Positions 1-12,290 of a DNA stretch of 64,000 nucleotides are shown here, one piece after another; the stretch's first letter is position 1, and each line of letters starts with the position of its first letter. The DNA comes from Scilla litardierei (lineage: Eukaryota > Streptophyta > Magnoliopsida > Asparagales > Asparagaceae): the NCBI GenBank assembly GCA_030789695.1, contig CM061132.1, positions 29,297,858 through 29,361,857 on the forward strand. The letters run 5' to 3'. The translations under genes were made by a program, and so were the position numbers. The notes beneath the pieces are model-generated. The model was not told the origin of the DNA. It worked only from the letters and a program-made list of their open reading frames with translations, and made no database searches.

Positions 1-2406
1 CCCTAAGATTCCTGATCCTTAATCAACCAATTCAGTATATCCTTGATTTCTAATCACCCTTCATTTTTACATTCCACTTTATGACCTTAGGAATCCATCG
101 TAGCCTTTCACTAATCATTTCCTACCGGTACTCGCATTTGATCACCCTACTCAAATCATTGCTCTCGATCCACGTGATCTTCCTGACAGCCAATTTTGTC
201 CTTTTGAATTATCCACATTACTGTACCGATTCTACCTTCGATATCCCTTTCATGGAATTCTCGCCCAGTTTTATTCCGTTTGAAAATCTTTAGTACATAT
301 CTAGATCTCATACTCTCCAGCTGACTTAAATTTATTCTTTGATTTGAAACTTCCTCGTCGTAACCCTTAGTTACTATCTCACCACGATTTTCTGGCCTAT
401 AACATCCATACTCGTATATTCACCATACTTTTTTTTCATATGATAAACTTCATTTTAAAAAGAAAAAAAAAACTTTACTTCTTTTTCACTAATTCCAATA
501 TAGGAATTTCTTTTCTTACGACACCTACTAAAATATTTCAAAACAACCTATCATATATGTTTTTTTAAAAAAAAATACTTTCTTTACTAAATCTATCTCC
601 ATTTGCATTCACAAAACAATCACTGCTTAACCATACTCCCTTGCATGTTACTCCTTTCATTCATTATTTAACTAAATCACATTTCATGGTTTAACTTATA
701 CCATTTACGCATTTCGTTATTTTTTCGCATACTCGTCATTCTCCTTAATCACTTGATTAATCATGACTATTTTATACTACCTAACCAACCTAACTCCCGA
801 TCTATGCCTCACCTGAAACCATTCATCACAGTCTTGACCCGTTACATCTATCAACCCTAAATCATACACTATGTTTAGTTATCATTAGTGCTCGTCATTA
901 CTTATTACAACCTTAGCAAGATTCGTTTTAAATTTACGTTATAGCCCCTTTAAATTTTTTCTCTTCTATTTCATTTCATCATCACCAGTGTTAAGTTAAT
1001 CGTCATATTGTTATAGCATTAGTTATGATCATTATTGTTATAAGATTATGTTTCAGCTAGACATATTGTGAGATGACATGAGGGTAGTTGTGATTAGTTG
1101 ATTATGAACACAACGAATTTAGATTATTCCATTTTATAGGGCGATAATAGAGTGATGTGTTCAAGACTTACAATCAGATAATACACATGCCTAACAGATT
1201 CGATTGAGTTTCTTTTTATGAGTAATACACAAGAGGACGAGTACATTACAGGTTTGAAATTCAGATTAGTAACAACTAAGAGTACCCATGAAGGTACATC
1301 ATGATTCATGAAGACCATAAAAACGAGTAGAGTATTTGAGGTAACAATACTTAATTATATAAGTATGGTGATGAAGATATTAGAAATGATACGTTGTGTT
1401 GATGAGAATGAATAGTTATGTGGATTGATTGACATTGTTTAAAACAAGACACAATGAAAAATGGCAAGATGTGATTTGGTAGTTTGTTAATATGATGAAT
1501 AAATTTATGAGTTGTCATGAGGAAGGATGTGTTGGGAGCATGACAATTATTGAAGGTAATTAGTGATGTATACTATGTGTATTTGTAATGGTCGTCATAC
1601 GTTAGTAATTGGTATGTCATCAATATATAGATTGCTTGATATAAAGATAAGATTGGTGTTGGTAGATGTCACAATTGTAGTGGTACCAGTTAGGTTATGC
1701 AACGGACAATGTGATGATATAAAATGGATAAGATCAATTAGGAGAATAAACAATTTTGAAAAATTTGGCTATAGATGAACTATACATTAGAGATTTCATA
1801 GGAGATGCTATTGCTCTAATATCAATAACAAGTGAAGGGGGAAGAAATTTACAAATGGTATTGGTTGAGTATACTTAGTGTTTTTCCTTCAGGGGTTATT
1901 TGGTAGGAAGTATTGATTATTTGAAGCGAGAACCTTGGGTTAGAATTCGAACGACAAGATCGGATCTGTAGCTAATTTTTATGACGTGCTTATAGTCGTA
2001 ACATTGTTCAGTGGTGAGACAAGAAGTGATGATTTACTTTAAGAACACTTGTTTGAGGTTATGAGTTTGACAACCAGTGTGTTAGAATATTGGGGTTGCA
2101 GTTGGGAGTACCTTATTATTTTTCTCACCATTGTCCCTGCACATCGCTGGCAGCTGTCGTTAGCTATTTTGCCTGCCTATTGATGGTTAAGGCCATCGAT
2201 GGTGCTTAGTCACCTGAACTTTTTTTTGAAACTCAATCTTAACCACATCACATGTAACCCTTCCTGACTAGTTTCACCTCTTCATCTTGAAGTATTTCCT
2301 GATCATAATTTACCTCATAGAAATACGAGAGCGTTATCCATACTTGTTTCCTGCTCATTAGTTGATAAGAATTCCGAGGACGGAATTTTTCTTAAGGTGG
2401 GTAGAG
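1..2406 (+). mobile_element. Internal region (3' part) of Gypsy element, Tekay/Del-like, non-coding
   Basis: This is the interior of a Gypsy-type LTR element whose 5' end is off the left edge. No ORF over about 75 codons and no retrotransposon domain is present. It resembles the interior of the element at 14083-23629: positions about 80-220 match about 17700-17850 (shared blocks around TCGTAGC and CTCGATMCACGTGA). Both interiors end in a GTCCGAGGACGGA-like block and AAGGTGGGTAG just before the LTR. Base composition switches from pyrimidine-rich (1-1000) to G/T/A-rich (1020-2100), as in the relative. Assignment to Gypsy rests on LTR end style and the purine tract, not on protein. Confidence 0.7.
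2393..2406 (+). other. Polypurine tract of left Gypsy element
   Basis: TAAGGTGGGTAGAG lies directly before the LTR start TGTAACGG. It matches the tract before the LTR at 20467 and sets the element on the plus strand. Confidence 0.65.
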
Positions 2407-5400
2407 TGTAACGGCCTGTATTTTTAGACGTATTTTTCTGATCATGCGTATCGGTATTTTTCCTGTCGTCCGGGTAATCTTTCGTCAGTACGTTCTTTGC
2501 TACGAGTCGACGCGAACGCATCTCTGTTTTTCGTTTTTAACGTATCCTAATTAATTGACTATCAAGTTTAACAAGTTACTTTAACTTAATTATCTCACTA
2601 ATTACAAATTTTCTAATCACTTTTAACTTCCACTAATTACTTTATCTATCTTTAGTAATTACATCTAATTTTATTTAATTACTTAATTACTTTAATTAGA
2701 AGTTAATTACTAATTAAATTTTTACAATTGGCTGAAACTTAAATCACTAATTGACTAAACTACTTTTAACCTAACCCTACCCTATTGAATCCCACCGATC
2801 AGGTAGGTGAGATCCAACCATTCTCTTCACTTCAAACCCCACAACCAGCTCATCCCCCTTCAATTGGTCTCCCCCAATATTCTTTTAACAGTAACAACAA
2901 CCACAGCAAAGGAACGCGAATTCCTCTTCCCTCTGCAATCAATCAACCCATTTCAAATTCAGCTCCAAAATCAGACTTCAGTTTCCATATTCTTCTCAGA
3001 ACCAAATTCGAAGCCAAAACCCAAAATCTGAAACAAAATTTCAAATCAAAGCCATTCTGCAAGCCCTCCTCCTTTCCTGCAATCTTCATCTTCTCCTACA
3101 AACAAAACAAACCAAATACAAACCTAAACAACTCTTCCCAAAATCTATTCATCATCAACCTAAATCAAATCTCCCACCAGATTTCCCAAACCAGCAAACA
3201 AGTGTAACCCTCAAACAAATCTTCCCCAAATCAATACAAACATCATTTCCCAAACACAACCCCTACTGATTTCGAAATCAGAGATCAAGGAAGAGGAAAA
3301 CACCCGAATCTGAAACAACTTCAGATTGAAAAATCAAACCTATTCTTCATATCAAAACCCCAAACCATTTCAGATCCATTTCAAACTCAGAGAAATAACT
3401 TCAGATCTGTAAATAAATCAAAGCTGAAACAATACTTCAGATTCATCACAAAACAATCAAATCCCCAACTTCAGAAATCAAGCTCAGATCCATCTTCAAA
3501 CCCTTTTTCCCTCCTTCTTCCCGGGATCGCGCGCCATCGCAGCCACGCGCGCGCCACCAGCAAGAGCCGCCACCGGCCGGCCTTCCCCGTGTCGCCCAGC
3601 GCCGGAGATCCGCCCAGGCCGCCGTCCGACTCCCTTGCGTTGCCGTGTGACCCGCCGGAAACCGCCCCCTCCGCCTACCCAGCGCCGGAGCCCCCGCCGC
3701 CCGCCGGATCCCGCCTGCAGTCGCCGGAGAGCGCCGCCCGCCGCCGTGCAGAACCGCCTCCTGCCCGTGCGTAAGACCCCGAGCTCCCCCTTCGCGTGCG
3801 TGGGTTGCCTTGGCTGCAAACTTTGAAATAAAAAAATAATAATAATAATAATAAACAAGAGACAGAATGAAGATGAGGGAAAGAGGCAGACTGAGAGAGT
3901 AAGAGGGAGTAAAGGAGAGACTAAGAGATAAAAGAGAGTCAGAGAGAGGGTTAAAGAGAGAGGTTGAGAGATGTTGCCTTGTAGTTATTATTTTTTACCC
4001 ATAGTGCAAGTTACTACTAATAGGTAACAGTTTTTAATGCAATATTAAACCAGGTAATTAGCTTAGTAGGTTAATTAGTAGGCTAGTTAGTGTTAGTTTA
4101 AATTTAAGTGACGATTTGTTAAGATATTGTTTAATTTCATCATGTTAGCTTGTAAATAATATAGGGTGATAATACTAGTATAAAATAAGGTGTACCATGT
4201 TGGTATAGCACAGTATAAATATCACCCTAGCCAGAGAGCCCAATAAAATTAGACGAACCCACTTTAAGGATTAACTTGATATTTTGCCTTTCTCGCGATA
4301 TATCTAATTCTGTGAATTGTTTAACCAAAACAGAGAACCGGATGTACCGTTACGTAGTATCCGTCGGGACGAACCCAACGGCCCTAAAATCACCGAAATC
4401 AGGCAAGTATACAATTTATAGTGTATTTTTGAAGTTGGATGTTCTTTTGGTCTTACAAGAAAATTTAACTTTCTATTCGTTTTTGTTAAAGTCGCATGCT
4501 CACCTTTTCTGTTAAATTAATATAAATGTTGTTTTCGATACTCTTGTAACGTGAAAATTGCTGCATGCCTTGAAATAATTAACTAGCTTGAGACATCGTG
4601 AAATCGTGCGCCTCGAAGGCGAAATCGTGATTTTCGTGATGTCATGTGAGTTGACAAATTCGTGCTTGTAAATCGTGAATTAGGCTGGCTCGTGTTCCAG
4701 CACAAATCTTGGGTGGGGTAAGGGTTGAGCGGCTACTAGGCGTATGAACGAGTACTCTCTTCAAGGGCACCACCCGTATGCGGTGGGTTAGCGCCAATCA
4801 CGGTAAGCCCCCGTGAGAAGAACGACTCACTCATCACGTCCTAAAGGCGAGAACCCTATTATAGACATGACATGCTAACTATCGTGAAATGCTAACTTGA
4901 AACTTGCAAAGTGAAATTGTTATCTCAGTGAAATTGACATGCTTTACTTTACTTGTCAAATTGTTTAGAATTGCATGATAGGATGTATTTACTTTAAAAT
5001 CAGCTTTAAAATCAGCATGATTAAACTTTCTTTGCTATCTCGTTTAATTCATAATTGCTTCTTAAATTCAGTGTAAATTTGTATATCTTGCCTTGGGTTC
5101 TAACTCTACTTGCAGACCCTTGCTGACATATATTCATGTTTTTGGATGTATGTCAGATCCCGAGCCATAGCACCAGGAGGACTAGTTGCGATAGCTGAAC
5201 CAGTAGGCCAAGGATCGTTGACTAGTGAACCGTCATTGTAATTCACTCATTTGTTGTACGGGTCATAAGACCCTCTCTTTCCATTTCTGCATTGTTGTAA
5301 TTCCTTTGAGATGTCTGAGATTGTAATAATTTTCTTTTTATCTGTGTTGTTTTGAGTAATGCAAAGCAAGAACCTGCAGTCTTCACACAGACGCTTATTG

Positions 5401-5505
5401 TGTAAGTCAAGGAGGGAAGAAAAGCAAAAGTACCTCCTCCTTACTTGCACAAGCGGGCCCGTTCGCGTCCTCGCTCCCAAGCCCAATGGGAAGCGGGGCG
5501 TGACA
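2407..5505 (+). repeat. 3' LTR of left Gypsy element
   Basis: The 3099-bp LTR starts TGTAACGGCC and ends GGAAGCGGGGCGTGACA, the same termini as the LTRs at 14083-17245 and 20467-23629. It has a GC- and CpG-rich block (about 3520-3780) followed by GTAAGA (3771). It then has the conserved AAAACAGAGAACC (about 4328) and TCAGGCAAGT (about 4399). Short ORFs inside it are not credible genes. The partner LTR lies outside the window. Confidence 0.85.
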
Positions 5506-5510
5506 GCTAT
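5506..5510. repeat. Target-site duplication GCTAT of left Gypsy element
   Basis: GCTAT follows the LTR. In the unoccupied paralogous LTR the same position (28879-28883) reads ...CCCTATT-GCTAT-TGCG. This shows that the Gypsy element entered the 3' LTR of the gag-only Copia element. The other TSD copy is off the left edge. Confidence 0.8.
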
Positions 5511-6564
5511 TGCGACTAACTTTCACAACTTGACTTGTGAATATCATCAAATGATTTTCTCTCAATTAATCTTCCTATTACTAAGACACAAACACTACTC
5601 GGTGTGAGACCCTACAGCCTGACCTTACTACAGGTTGGGGCTCGGAACCCCTAGACGACGGTCACTACGAGTAGTAGCTGTCGTCCCTGTTTCAGAATCA
5701 TCATAACGTGATCGACCCTTTGACAAAAAGCATCATTGGGTTTACATTGGCTGTGTCAGTGATGAACTTCGTTAGCCGTAGTCCCTTCGTCAAGACTGTG
5801 TTCTTTGTTGGCCTAGGATATGGTTTACTGTCAACCCTATTAGACAACATTGGTCAGTATACGGCGGTCTTTACTGTATACACGTTGTACTTCTTACAAC
5901 GCACCCCGGTCGAGGATTAACATAAAGACCGTACTGAGCCTGTAACACTAACTTCCCTTTAACGGAAGTGACGAATCCCATCTTAGTTATCTACTCGCCT
6001 CGAGAGCTTCGGGTGCAGCTCAACCTAAGATCTTTCAGTAGGCCTAGCCTCGAAGCTAGATCATAGGTCTAAGCTACATCGTTCACTCACAGGTTTGTAC
6101 AAATGACTTCAGGTCTTAAGGACCAGCTAACCTATCATCACCCTAGAGTTATTAAAGACAGTTCAGTTAAAGTCAATCATTTAATACCTCTTATGTGGTC
6201 GTTCAGTGAACTCATTCTCTAATGAGCACCTGTGTCTCGTCTCCGACTTCACCAAGTCGAATGACTATGAGACATCATTACCCTGAGGTAAGACTAAGAC
6301 ACAATGGTCTATCCGATGTGTCGATATCCAGTTCTCGACACATCTATGACCATGAACCGTTTAAGACTTACGTTTCTATTCGGTCACTTACTTACTCATA
6401 ATCGAGATCTCATCTAGATACGTAAGGACCTAACTATAAGTCTATAGATATTATCTAAGTATATTAATACGAACTATTTATACTTAGAATAATAGGTACC
6501 ATATACAGTATGAACAAGACGTATACTAATGGATAAATGCCTTATGGGCATATATTCTCCTACA
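5506..6564 (-). repeat. 3' LTR fragment of gag-only element
   Basis: This is the 1059-bp terminal part of the 3' LTR. It aligns end to end with 28879-29937 with about 20 differences (roughly 1.9%), including small indels such as GACAACATTGG versus GACAAATTGG. On the minus strand it starts TGTAGGAGAATATATGCCC. The remainder is displaced off-window by the Gypsy insertion. The 70-codon plus-strand ORF at 5708-5920 is antisense to the element and frameshifted in the other LTR, so it is not called. Confidence 0.9.
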
Positions 6565-6580
6565 TCTCCCACTTGCACTT
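6565..6580 (-). other. Polypurine tract of gag-only element
   Basis: On the minus strand AAGTGCAAGTGGGAGA directly abuts the LTR start TGTAGGAG. It primes plus-strand synthesis and fixes the orientation. Confidence 0.75.
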
Positions 6581-6648
6581 AGGCTATTTATCTCGGTATC
6601 TCATACCGTTATAGCATATCAGTCACATTGACATTTATATGACAAACC

Positions 6649-6772
6649 TAAGAGTGGTTTTACTAACGAGTATCTACAACTAATTTTAATGGATTAAATA
6701 ATACATCTCTTAAGAGTGGTTTTACTAACGAGTATCTACAACTAATTTTAATGGATTAAATAATACATCTCT
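6649..6772. repeat. Perfect 62-bp tandem duplication
   Basis: Two adjacent identical 62-bp units, each starting TAAGAGTGGTTTTACTAACG, occupy 6649-6710 and 6711-6772 in the 3' untranslated interior of the gag-only element. The lack of divergence points to a recent event. Confidence 0.9.
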
Positions 6773-7858
6773 TGATCACACATGGTTGATCCTTCGGAAA
6801 AATGATCTGGATCAATTTTTCCTATCTTTGTATAGCTAACAATTAGCATATAGAATCTAGATGTAGGGTCTAACATTATAATCTATGAGTCAGTCTCAGC
6901 TCATTCCACTTTTCTTGTATCAATATGTCAAGTACATACATGACACCCTGAGTCTCTATATATTCGATTAAATCAAAACAATTTTGATTCAATATTCTAT
7001 ATAGATGATTTGTATAAGGTGGAAATCCTTTTTACTTAGTCCGAAAGACCGAAACCAAGTATACGAGCTGGCTCCCACTGACTTTGAGAATTACCTGGTT
7101 AAATACTTCAATATTATATCTAAATCATATTTAGATTATATATACGAAGTTATAACGATTTTATTAGTGCTTTGATGGAATGTACTAGTATGAGGTTCGG
7201 TTTGACGAATGAGTCAAGTCAAGATCGTTTTAAGGAATCTTGGCATTGACTCGCTCAATCAAAACGTCCTACACTGTACGTTTCCCTTAACCACATTTAA
7301 TATTAACTCTTAATAACTAAATGCATTTTATTAAGAATTAATCTCAATATGCGTATAATTGTGATCGCACACAATTTATACGCCCCTGGAACATATACTT
7401 AACTACCAATACACTATAACATCAAGTCAGCTCAAAAATCAACATTTTCCGAAGCTTCGCATCAACATTCGAGAATTTCGCAACCATCTCAGGAAGCCAC
7501 AATCACAGAAAATTTAAGCCAATCAAAATTCAACTCAACATCAAACGTAATTCCTGAGACATTCATAAAACAACGGATTCATTAAGATGAACCGTAATTT
7601 GTTTATCCAATAAAATTTGAGTGTAGAACACTCAATCATTGTTTTCAACTCAAAAGAAATGATACATTTTATTTAACTAAAATTAGTATCATCTCCGTCT
7701 TGATCATGTCTCTCGAAGTCGTTGAACGGCCCTAGCAGCAACGATTGCTCAGATTGCCGACCGTCCTTCGCACTTCTTCCAATCTCTGCTTCTCATCAGC
7801 CACCTGTATACAATACACAGATGTCTTTTAGTATCTCATACTATATGATTGGAAATAA
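6773..7858 (-). other. 3' non-coding interior of gag-only element
   Basis: This stretch between gag and the purine tract has no ORF of note and no pol homology. A possible 82-nt GT..AG intron (minus strand, 7885 to 7804) spans the gag terminus. It is followed by a short open stretch reading VADEKQRLEEVRRTVG, then a stop codon near 7735. Confidence 0.5.
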
Positions 7859-8698
7859 TTAAGTTTTAATGAATTGAATTTTTACCTGAGGTAGAGGCAT
7901 CTGTATGCCCCTTCTTCTTCTCTGCAAGATAAATCTTACAGTTCCTCTTCCAGTGGCCAATCTTGTGGCAATGGAAGCACTCAAATTTCGACGGGGCCCC
8001 TTTAGTCTTTTTCTTCCCTTTCTTTGCCTTCGCAGGTTGCGGGACCTGCCTCTTCTTACCCTTGCCTTTGGCTGGTCGGAAGGAGCAGAGCCGACAACCA
8101 GTGCAATCGGCTTCTTCTCAATCTCCTCAAACTGCCTGAGCATATTGAGGAGACCAGGAAGATCCGTTTCAAGACTGTTCATTATAAAACCAGTGATGAA
8201 AGGCTTAAACTCAGGAGTCAAAGACTTTAGGATAATGTCTATGGACATCTCATTGTCCAAGACAAATCCTAATTGGGCGGCGTCCTCTACGTACCCGATC
8301 ATCTTGATAACATGATATTGTACGGGCCCTGTCCCCATCTTCGTGCCCCAGAGGTTGCTGGTGGCTTCGAACTTGGCAGCTCGAGATCGCTTGCCGTACA
8401 ACTCTTGTGCATTGAGGAGCATGCTTTGAACATCCATATGTTCATGCTTCCTCTGCAACTCGTTGGTCATCGAAGCCAGAGTAAGGCACCTGGCCTTCTC
8501 TGCATCCCTCTGGTACAATTTGTAGGCTTCCTTTTCCTCGAAGGTCGAATCTTCATCGGGCTTATTCGGAGCGTCCTCGAACAGTACGTATCTTATCCCG
8601 GCTAGGGAAAGGACCAACTTGATGTTCCTAAGCCAGTCTTTGTAGTTCGTTCCATCCAGCACGTTCTTCTCAACCATATATCTAAGGCCCGAATCCAT
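7859..8698 (-). pseudogene. gag: Copia Gag (UBN2 type), frameshifted before the zinc knuckle
   Basis: This is the capsid/nucleocapsid protein of the gag-only element. The open frame is 279 codons. Residues 14-24 (NVLDGTNYKDW) and the block up to about residue 190 (ARCLTLASM, VIKMIGYVEDAAQLG, DIILKSLTPEF) are typical of the Angela/Tork-like Copia Gag fold. After about residue 210 the open frame becomes an Arg-rich run. A CX2CX4HX4C knuckle (CFHCHKIGHWKRNC, around 7928-7970) is present in another frame. One single-base indel near 8066-8085 therefore separates capsid from knuckle. The knuckle frame stops at 7866. No protease or pol follows. The start is the first ATG, directly after the leader. 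It was probably functional in the progenitor and is broken in this copy. Confidence 0.85.
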
Positions 8699-10095
8699 TC
8701 TGCATTTTATAGATACTTTAGTTAGTATTAGTTCGTAGTATAGTTTTAATGGTTTTTATAAAACTATATGCTCCCACTAAATTTATTAAAGCCATAATAA
8801 TAAACAATTTATTATAAAATAACATTTGTGAGAGAGGGATCCGACTACCCCGAGTCTGACAACCTTGAGTGTATCTCAACAAGTTGTCCGACTCTGCAGT
8901 CGGTAGACGAACTCGTCGTCAATCATATTTACTATGATTCCCTATCGATTTTTACCCCTAGTCATTTGTGATCATGAGTGTGCTCAACCGGATCACAATG
9001 GCTAGCCTAGTTGGTCCCTTGTTTTCGTGTCTAGCCTGACTTGCACCGCCGCTCAGTGTATGCACGACACGTTGGTTTGGGTCAGGACTTAGACTACATT
9101 CTTGGTTAGACTTACGCCGATGCTTGAAGGATGAGACAACGGTTTCAGTCAGGTCAAGATGTCAATCAAGAAATCGGTTTCTATAAGATTGACATATTAC
9201 GGCTTGAGTGTAGCTCAACAACCGTAACATGTTTCTTACAGTTGCCAACTCCTAAAACAAGGAGGGCTACGATTTATCTTGAACAAGATTATTATCGTAT
9301 TGACTTAGGTATAGTCGATGGACTTACATAGTCATGAATCGACTCCTTGCGGTCCAGCGGACGCGGCCAGGGAATTGACTAAGCCAGGACCACTTGTTAC
9401 CCGGTCTAGCTAGGTTGGTCCAGCAAACTTAGCCAAGCACATTGACCGACATCATGATCCATTGAAGGAGTTTTCATCAATTCTATGTTTTCCAAGCAAC
9501 TAAATGGCTTTTAATTAAGAAGACTAGTTAATCCTTATCAACTAGTGGATCCTAAAATTCGAAATTTTATGAATTGGTTGAACAATTTTTATTAAGTCCT
9601 TATCAACTATAAGGTCTATTCATTCAACGTGCTACCCCAATCTAATTAGGATTTTATAAAACAATTCAACATTTGTCTTTTATGAAAATCATCAATTAAA
9701 CGTTTTAATGAAATGATTTACAAACAAAGGGACTAACCTAATCTGTATTAGATTTGATGTTGTTTTGTTTTATCAAACATAACATGTCACTAGTTAATTA
9801 AAATTTCATCTCATAAAATTTTAAACATTTAATGGCTAACCTAATAAGGTTTATGAATACATTATTCAATATGTCCATTAAAGAATTGAAACAACTAATT
9901 TATCCGCATAAATGAAAGTTTCATATTTGTGACATCTAACGAGTATTTGCAAGTTTAAAATTATCTATAAAATGAAAACATGCAAATCTAGAATTTAACA
10001 ATTTAAATTCGAAGATAAAAATTTTTAAAGCTCCAAAATATTTTATCACATAAAATTAGGTATAAAATTATCAAATAATTCTAAAACCTAGGCTT
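8699..10095 (-). other. Leader (5' untranslated interior) of gag-only element, distal part
   Basis: This is non-coding. It contains the source-type sequence (about 9323-9488) that also appears inside the Copia-A leader at 24891-25052. The rest is AT-rich with nothing recognisable. It is separated from its LTR-proximal half (26974-27500) by Copia-A. Confidence 0.7.
10091..10095. repeat. Target-site duplication GGCTT of Copia-A, left
   Basis: GGCTT at 10091-10095 matches GGCTT at 26974-26978 on either side of Copia-A. Confidence 0.95.
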
Positions 10096-10309
10096 TGTTG
10101 TATGATAATGAACTCAAGAGAGAGAGAGAGAATTTCATTGCTAAGAATAAGTCACCATGGCTAAGAGCCATGGTGCTCTATTTATATATCTCATAGTGGG
10201 GAGGCCAAAAGCCTCTAGGAGACCAAGGGTCCCCATTACTCTAAGTAATGGGGGCCTAATGAATGGGTAATGAAGGAGGGGAGACCAAAGGCCTCCCTCA
10301 TTCATAACA
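10096..10309 (-). repeat. 3' LTR of Copia-A
   Basis: The 214-bp LTR runs TGTTGTATGATAATG...CATTCATAACA on the plus strand. It carries a short (AG)n tract and the inverted repeat CCATGGCTAAGAGCCATGG. Relative to the other LTR it has a shorter AG run and two substitutions. Confidence 0.95.
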
Positions 10310-10321
10310 CTCCCCCTTACA
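10310..10321 (-). other. Polypurine tract of Copia-A
   Basis: On the minus strand GTAAGGGGGAG abuts the LTR start TGTTATGAATG. A second GGGGGAG block lies at about 10470-10477. Confidence 0.75.
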
Positions 10322-10339
10322 CATTCATCACTTCGGTCT

Positions 10340-10510
10340 CAGCTACTGAGGCAAGGGGTGGATACTTCTGGATCCAGAGTAAGTGTGTTTGCCTCGTTAA
10401 AATCTTAGCTGTGAAAAACCCAGTGGGAAAACCCAACAGCTTAAGGAAAAAGAGTGCAACTCACATGTTACTCCCCCTGATCCGTACAAGCTCCAGGCTT
10501 GCAGGTCTTT
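10340..10510 (-). other. Conserved 3' cassette of Copia-A
   Basis: This block before the 3' LTR contains, on the minus strand, CTCTTTTTCC, CCCACTGGGTTTTTC and AACGAGGCAAAC, a motif set known from the 3' ends of many plant Copia elements. The same cassette occurs twice in Copia-B (31743-31866 and 31893-32030), linking the two families. It overlaps the terminal codons of pol. Confidence 0.7.
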
Positions 10511-11515
10511 CAACTGTCGCATACCAATGTTCTTTACAAGCTTTACAAAAGTACATTTAGGCAATGCCTTAGTAAAAAGATCAGCTAAGTTGTTGCATGA
10601 CTGGATCTGTCGAACTTCAATCTGCTTGTCGTTCTTCTGCTCGTGCGTCCAGAAAAACTTGGGAGAAATGTGTTTTGTCCTGTCGCCTTTGATGTAGCCC
10701 TTCTGAAGCTGAGCAATGCATGTGGCGTTGTCTTCGAATAGGGCAGTAGGCTCCAGATCACTGGTCTTCAGACCAGTGGATTGGAGGATGTGTTGGACGA
10801 CGGAGCGTAGCCAAAAACATTCTCTGCTCGCCTCATGGATCGCGATGAGCTCTGCATGGTTGGAAGATGTAGCAGTAGTGGTTTGTTTTACCGATCTCCA
10901 AGAGATAGCAGTACCTCCGTAGGTAAATACAAAACCTGTTTGAGATTTTACCGTGTGCGGATCAGAGAGATAACCTGCATCAGCATAACCAAACAATTTG
11001 GGGGAGGCACCTCTCTGGTAGTAAAGTCCAAGATCAATGGAACCCTGAAGGTATCGCAGAAGATGCTTTACTCCGTTCCAGTGGCGCTTTGTGGGCGCAG
11101 CACTGTGTCTGGCTAGTAGATTAACTGTAAACGCTATATCAGGACGCGTACAGTTAGCCAGATATAGAAGTGCTCCAATGGCACTGAGGTAGGGTACTTC
11201 AGGACACAGTATCTCCTCCCCCTCTTCCAGTGGCCGGAAGGGGTCCTTATGTACATTTAGTGATCTTACGACCATAGGAGTACCTAAAGGATGAAATTTA
11301 TCCATATGAAACTTGCGTAGAAGTTTCTTTGTATAATTAGATTGGTGTAATAGGATTCCACCTCTTAGGTGTTCTATCTGTAAGCCAAGACAATACTTTG
11401 TTTTGCCTAGGTCTTTCATTTCAAAAGTATGTTTAAGGCTTTCAGATATCTCTTTGATCTCTGCAGGAGATCCTATGAGATTTAAGTCATCTACATATAC
11501 AGCTATGATGACAAA
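10397..11515 (-). pseudogene. pol: Copia-A pol: RT C-terminal part and RNase H
   Basis: The frame is open from just after the TGA at 11516-11518 to the stop at 10397. It encodes the RT catalytic motif YVDDLNLIG (about 11475-11500), then MKDLGKTKYCLGLQI, and RNase H with GYADAGYLSD, SQTGFVFTYGGTAISW, NHAELIAIHEA and GDRTKHISPKFFW. RT copies element RNA to DNA and RNase H removes the RNA. Active-site Asp and Glu residues are visible, so damage lies upstream rather than in this domain. The last about 25 residues run into the conserved 3' cassette and may not be domain sequence. Confidence 0.9.
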
Positions 11516-12026
11516 TCATGTTCCCGTTCTTTTGATAAAGATACACGGGCAGACTTCGTTATTCGTGAATCCTTGCTGTGCAAGAAAATCACTTAGTCTG
11601 TTATACCACATCTTGCCTGATTGTTTTAGACCATATAATGATCTATGTAGCCTTACAGAGAATACGTCCCGAGGTATCTCTTTCATCTCTGGGGGTAGAT
11701 TAAACCCATCAGGAAGTCTCATATAGATAATTTTTATCTATATCGCCATATAGATATGCAGTCACAACGTCCATGAGCTGCATTTCTAGGCTTTCCAGAG
11801 AAGTTAGGCTGATTAAAAATCGGAAGGTGATCGAATCCATGACCGGGGAATACGTATCTTCGTAATCAATCCCCGGTCTTTGGGAAAATCCCTGGGCTAC
11901 AAGGCGTGCCTTATAGCGAACGATCACATTATTTTCATCTCTTTTTCTTATGAAAACCCACTTATATCCCACAGGTTTTACACCTACTGGTGTTTGGACT
12001 ACTGGTCCAAAGACTTTGCGTTTCAA
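11516..12026 (-). pseudogene. pol: Copia-A pol: RT N-terminal part with stop and frameshift
   Basis: The segment 12026-11709 carries [28 protein letters not shown] and an altered QLMDVVTAYLYGD (QMDVKTAFL-type motif). A one-base insertion near 11730, in a TAAAAATTATC context, shifts the frame. The next segment 11722-11516 resumes with MRLPDGFNLP and RSLYGLKQSGKMWYNRL, then hits TGA at 11516-11518 just before the YVDD block. These lesions inactivate RT in this copy. Confidence 0.88.
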
Positions 12027-12290
12027 GAGTGAGTCCAGCTCTACTCTTATTGCCTCGTCCCACTTTGGCCAATCATCTCTGCGTTTACATTCCGCTAGAG
12101 ATCGTGGTTCGACGTCATCGTCATATTCAGTGACGTGAACGGCAATATCGAACGCAAAATCGTCGTCGACGACTATGCTATTTCTGTCCAGTACTTCTCC
12201 AGTACGTACAAAATTTAATGATGTTTCTCATATTGTTTCCTCTGCTGGGGAAATCAGGAGGGGAGAAGTAGCTGGTCTGAGCTCAGCATC
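12027..12290 (-). pseudogene. pol: Copia-A pol linker between integrase and RT, with two stop codons
   Basis: This continues in the frame of the 12291-13964 and 11709-12026 segments. It is interrupted by TAG (12291-12293) and TGA (about 12230-12232). The remaining reading is acidic linker ending in a DDWPKWDEAI-type block that introduces the Copia RT domain. Confidence 0.75.

Noticed and set aside
5708..5920. 70-codon ORF conserved in both gag-only LTR copies (also 29081-29317)
   Set aside because: It is antisense to the element and its C-terminus is frameshifted between copies. Similarity comes from LTR duplication, not selection.
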